DNA from: Trichoplax sp. H2
Taxonomy: Eukaryota > Placozoa > Uniplacotomia > Trichoplacea
Length of the DNA: 64,000 bases
Reading direction: 5' to 3'
Assembly (NCBI GenBank): GCA_003344405.1
Contig: NOWV01000042.1
Coordinates: 124,001 to 188,000, forward strand
Positions 57,743 to 64,000 of the stretch are shown piece by piece. The translations under genes and the position numbers were made by a program. Position 1 is the first letter of the stretch. Each line of letters starts with the position of its first letter. Below the pieces are notes generated by a model, which saw only the letters and a list, made by a program, of their open reading frames with translations, had not been told where the DNA came from and searched no databases.

Positions 57743-57929
57743 GAGTTAGCCGCAGGAATGATGCCACAAACATTGATGATGGATAGAAGAAGTTGATATT
57801 CAAGCATCCATCCACCCTAGACCTGCTGGCTGCTGCTGTTGAGCAAGTTCAATAACTAGAGTAGACTCTGTACGAGAGACATTTCACTAGGAAGTGTATC
57901 CAACCAAATGGTATAGGATTGACTTCTTT

Positions 57930-58255
57930 AACATTGAACGGTTCTGCTTGGTGGTGTACATTATGCACTGTACTCCACTAACAGACAGACAGAAAGCGCC
58001 AGCAGGCACCAAGACATTTCATATTGATCGGTTCTGATTGGTGGTGTACATTATGTACTGTGCTGAGTAGTGAGTACTGAGTACTGAATAGTGAGTACTG
58101 AGTAGGCTCTACTAACAGACAGACAGAAAGCGCCAGCAGGCACCAAGGCTTTGAACATTGAATGGTTCTGATTGGTGGTGGCGTGGTGTACATTATGTAC
58201 TGTGCTGAGTGGGCTCTACTAACAGACAGACAGAAAGCACCAGCAGGCACCAAGC
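57930..58255. repeat. three-copy tandem repeat upstream of KDM5, unit 90-134 bp
   Basis: Each copy runs from GGTTCTG(C/A)TTGGTGGTG and GTACATTATG to CAGACAGACAGAAAGC and CAGCAGGCACCAAG. Copies begin near 57940, 58030 and 58164. The second copy is expanded by repeats of GAGTACTGA; the third by a GGTGGCGTGGTG duplication. Confidence 0.92.
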
Positions 58256-58283
58256 CATTTAAATGGCCTCCCTGCCAGTTGTT

Positions 58284-58455
58284 GGTACTGTACTGTACGC
58301 CTGTTCACCCCTACAGTACTATACACCGTATGATACAGTACCTTTGACTAGAATTGACAAGGACTGAGACTGATGTGCTACTGTACTGTACATACAGTAC
58401 GCCTGATTACGTAGTCAGCTAGCGTAAAGTAAGTACTGTACTGTATTGTACTGAG
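58284..58455. repeat. GTAC palindrome cluster 5
   Basis: GTACTGTACTGTACGCC, CTGTACTGTACATACAGTACGCC and GTACTGTACTGTATTGTACTG occur within 170 bp, about 300-470 bp upstream of KDM5. Confidence 0.7.
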
Positions 58456-58580
58456 GTGTATTTACAATAGTAAAATACGCATTGCCTAATATGCAATATT
58501 TTAGGACTCGTACACCACCAAATTGACAGTGTTACCACTATTGGACATATTTCTAGCAAGGTGATAGTAGTTAAAATATG

Positions 58581-58696
58581 CACGTGTCAGGAATGAATGA
58601 TTGGGCGATGATTGGTCAATTTGACTCAAATAAATAGCCACAAACCAATCATACTGTCATAACTTAGCACATGACCAAGGCTGCCATGGCTGCCAT
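58581..58696 (+). promoter_or_regulatory. candidate KDM5 promoter block (E-box, CCAAT boxes, YY1-like site)
   Basis: Within 180 bp upstream of the KDM5 ATG there is CACGTG (58581-58586), ATTGG in reverse at 58600 and 58611, CCAAT at 58645, and CTGCCATGGCTGCCAT near 58680, whose reverse complement is close to a YY1 site (ATGGC). No TATA box is obvious. Functional use is inferred. Confidence 0.4.
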
Positions 58697-58740
58697 ATTG
58701 ATATTTTAAAATTAAAGTTTAGCGTGAGTATTACATATAG

Positions 58741-64000
<5,260 letters not shown>

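Noticed and set aside
57978-58253. Minus-strand 91-codon frame with repeated SVCLLV-like segments
   Set aside because: It is a translation of the tandem repeat upstream of KDM5, not a gene.

Overview
This window looks like nuclear DNA from an early-branching animal. It is AT-rich, and its genes are multi-exon with mostly 60-150 nt GT-AG introns. Its recognisable genes are animal-type: UBR4, AMDHD2, KDM5, DRC11/IQCA1, a rhodopsin-like GPCR, and a kinesin-light-chain-type TPR protein fused to Roc, COR and Death domains. Compact introns, abundant TACTGTAC palindromes and expanded TPR/ROCO/Death proteins make a placozoan (Trichoplax/Hoilungia type) my best guess. This is inference; another early-branching animal is possible.

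Layout. 1-1512: mostly non-coding, with a possible 3' exon of an unknown gene (280-440) and GTAC-palindrome clusters. 1513-25491 (+): a complete UBR4 E3 ligase gene. 26384-27738 (-): AMDHD2, convergent with UBR4, with a three-copy tandem repeat just upstream of its start. 28.1-30.4 kb: no confident gene. 30378-35573 (-): a three-exon TPR-Roc-COR-Death gene whose 1.3-kb intron holds a 165-bp tandem triplication. 36-43 kb: gene-poor, with a broken TPR pseudogene (about 37.85-38.53 kb), hairpins and inverted repeats. 42962-43999 (-): intronless GPCR. 45.96-47.6 kb (-): a decayed copy of the ROCO gene that keeps its intron position. 48552-54759 (+): DRC11/IQCA1, 26 exons rebuilt in frame, with an RFX X-box upstream. 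56374-57742 (-): two overlapping micro-genes, UQCC5 (SMIM4) and UQCC6 (C12orf73/BRAWNIN). 58759-64000 (+): the 5' part of KDM5, cut by the window end at the start of its first PHD finger.

The most striking result is the UQCC5-UQCC6 pair. These are two tiny factors for mitochondrial complex III assembly that act together in vertebrates but lie on different human chromosomes. Here they share one exon, and the second start codon lies 11 nt inside the end of the first reading frame. This implies a bicistronic mRNA or overlapping transcripts. Both proteins are split by introns and have under 70 residues, so simple ORF calling misses them. Next in interest is the TPR-Roc-COR-Death gene, a plausible death or immune signalling GTPase, together with its pseudogene copy and a separate TPR relic nearby.

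All exon coordinates were read by eye from splice signals. Full reading-frame arithmetic was checked for DRC11, AMDHD2, the ROCO gene, UQCC5, UQCC6 and KDM5. UBR4 was checked only in its UBR-box and C-terminal exons.
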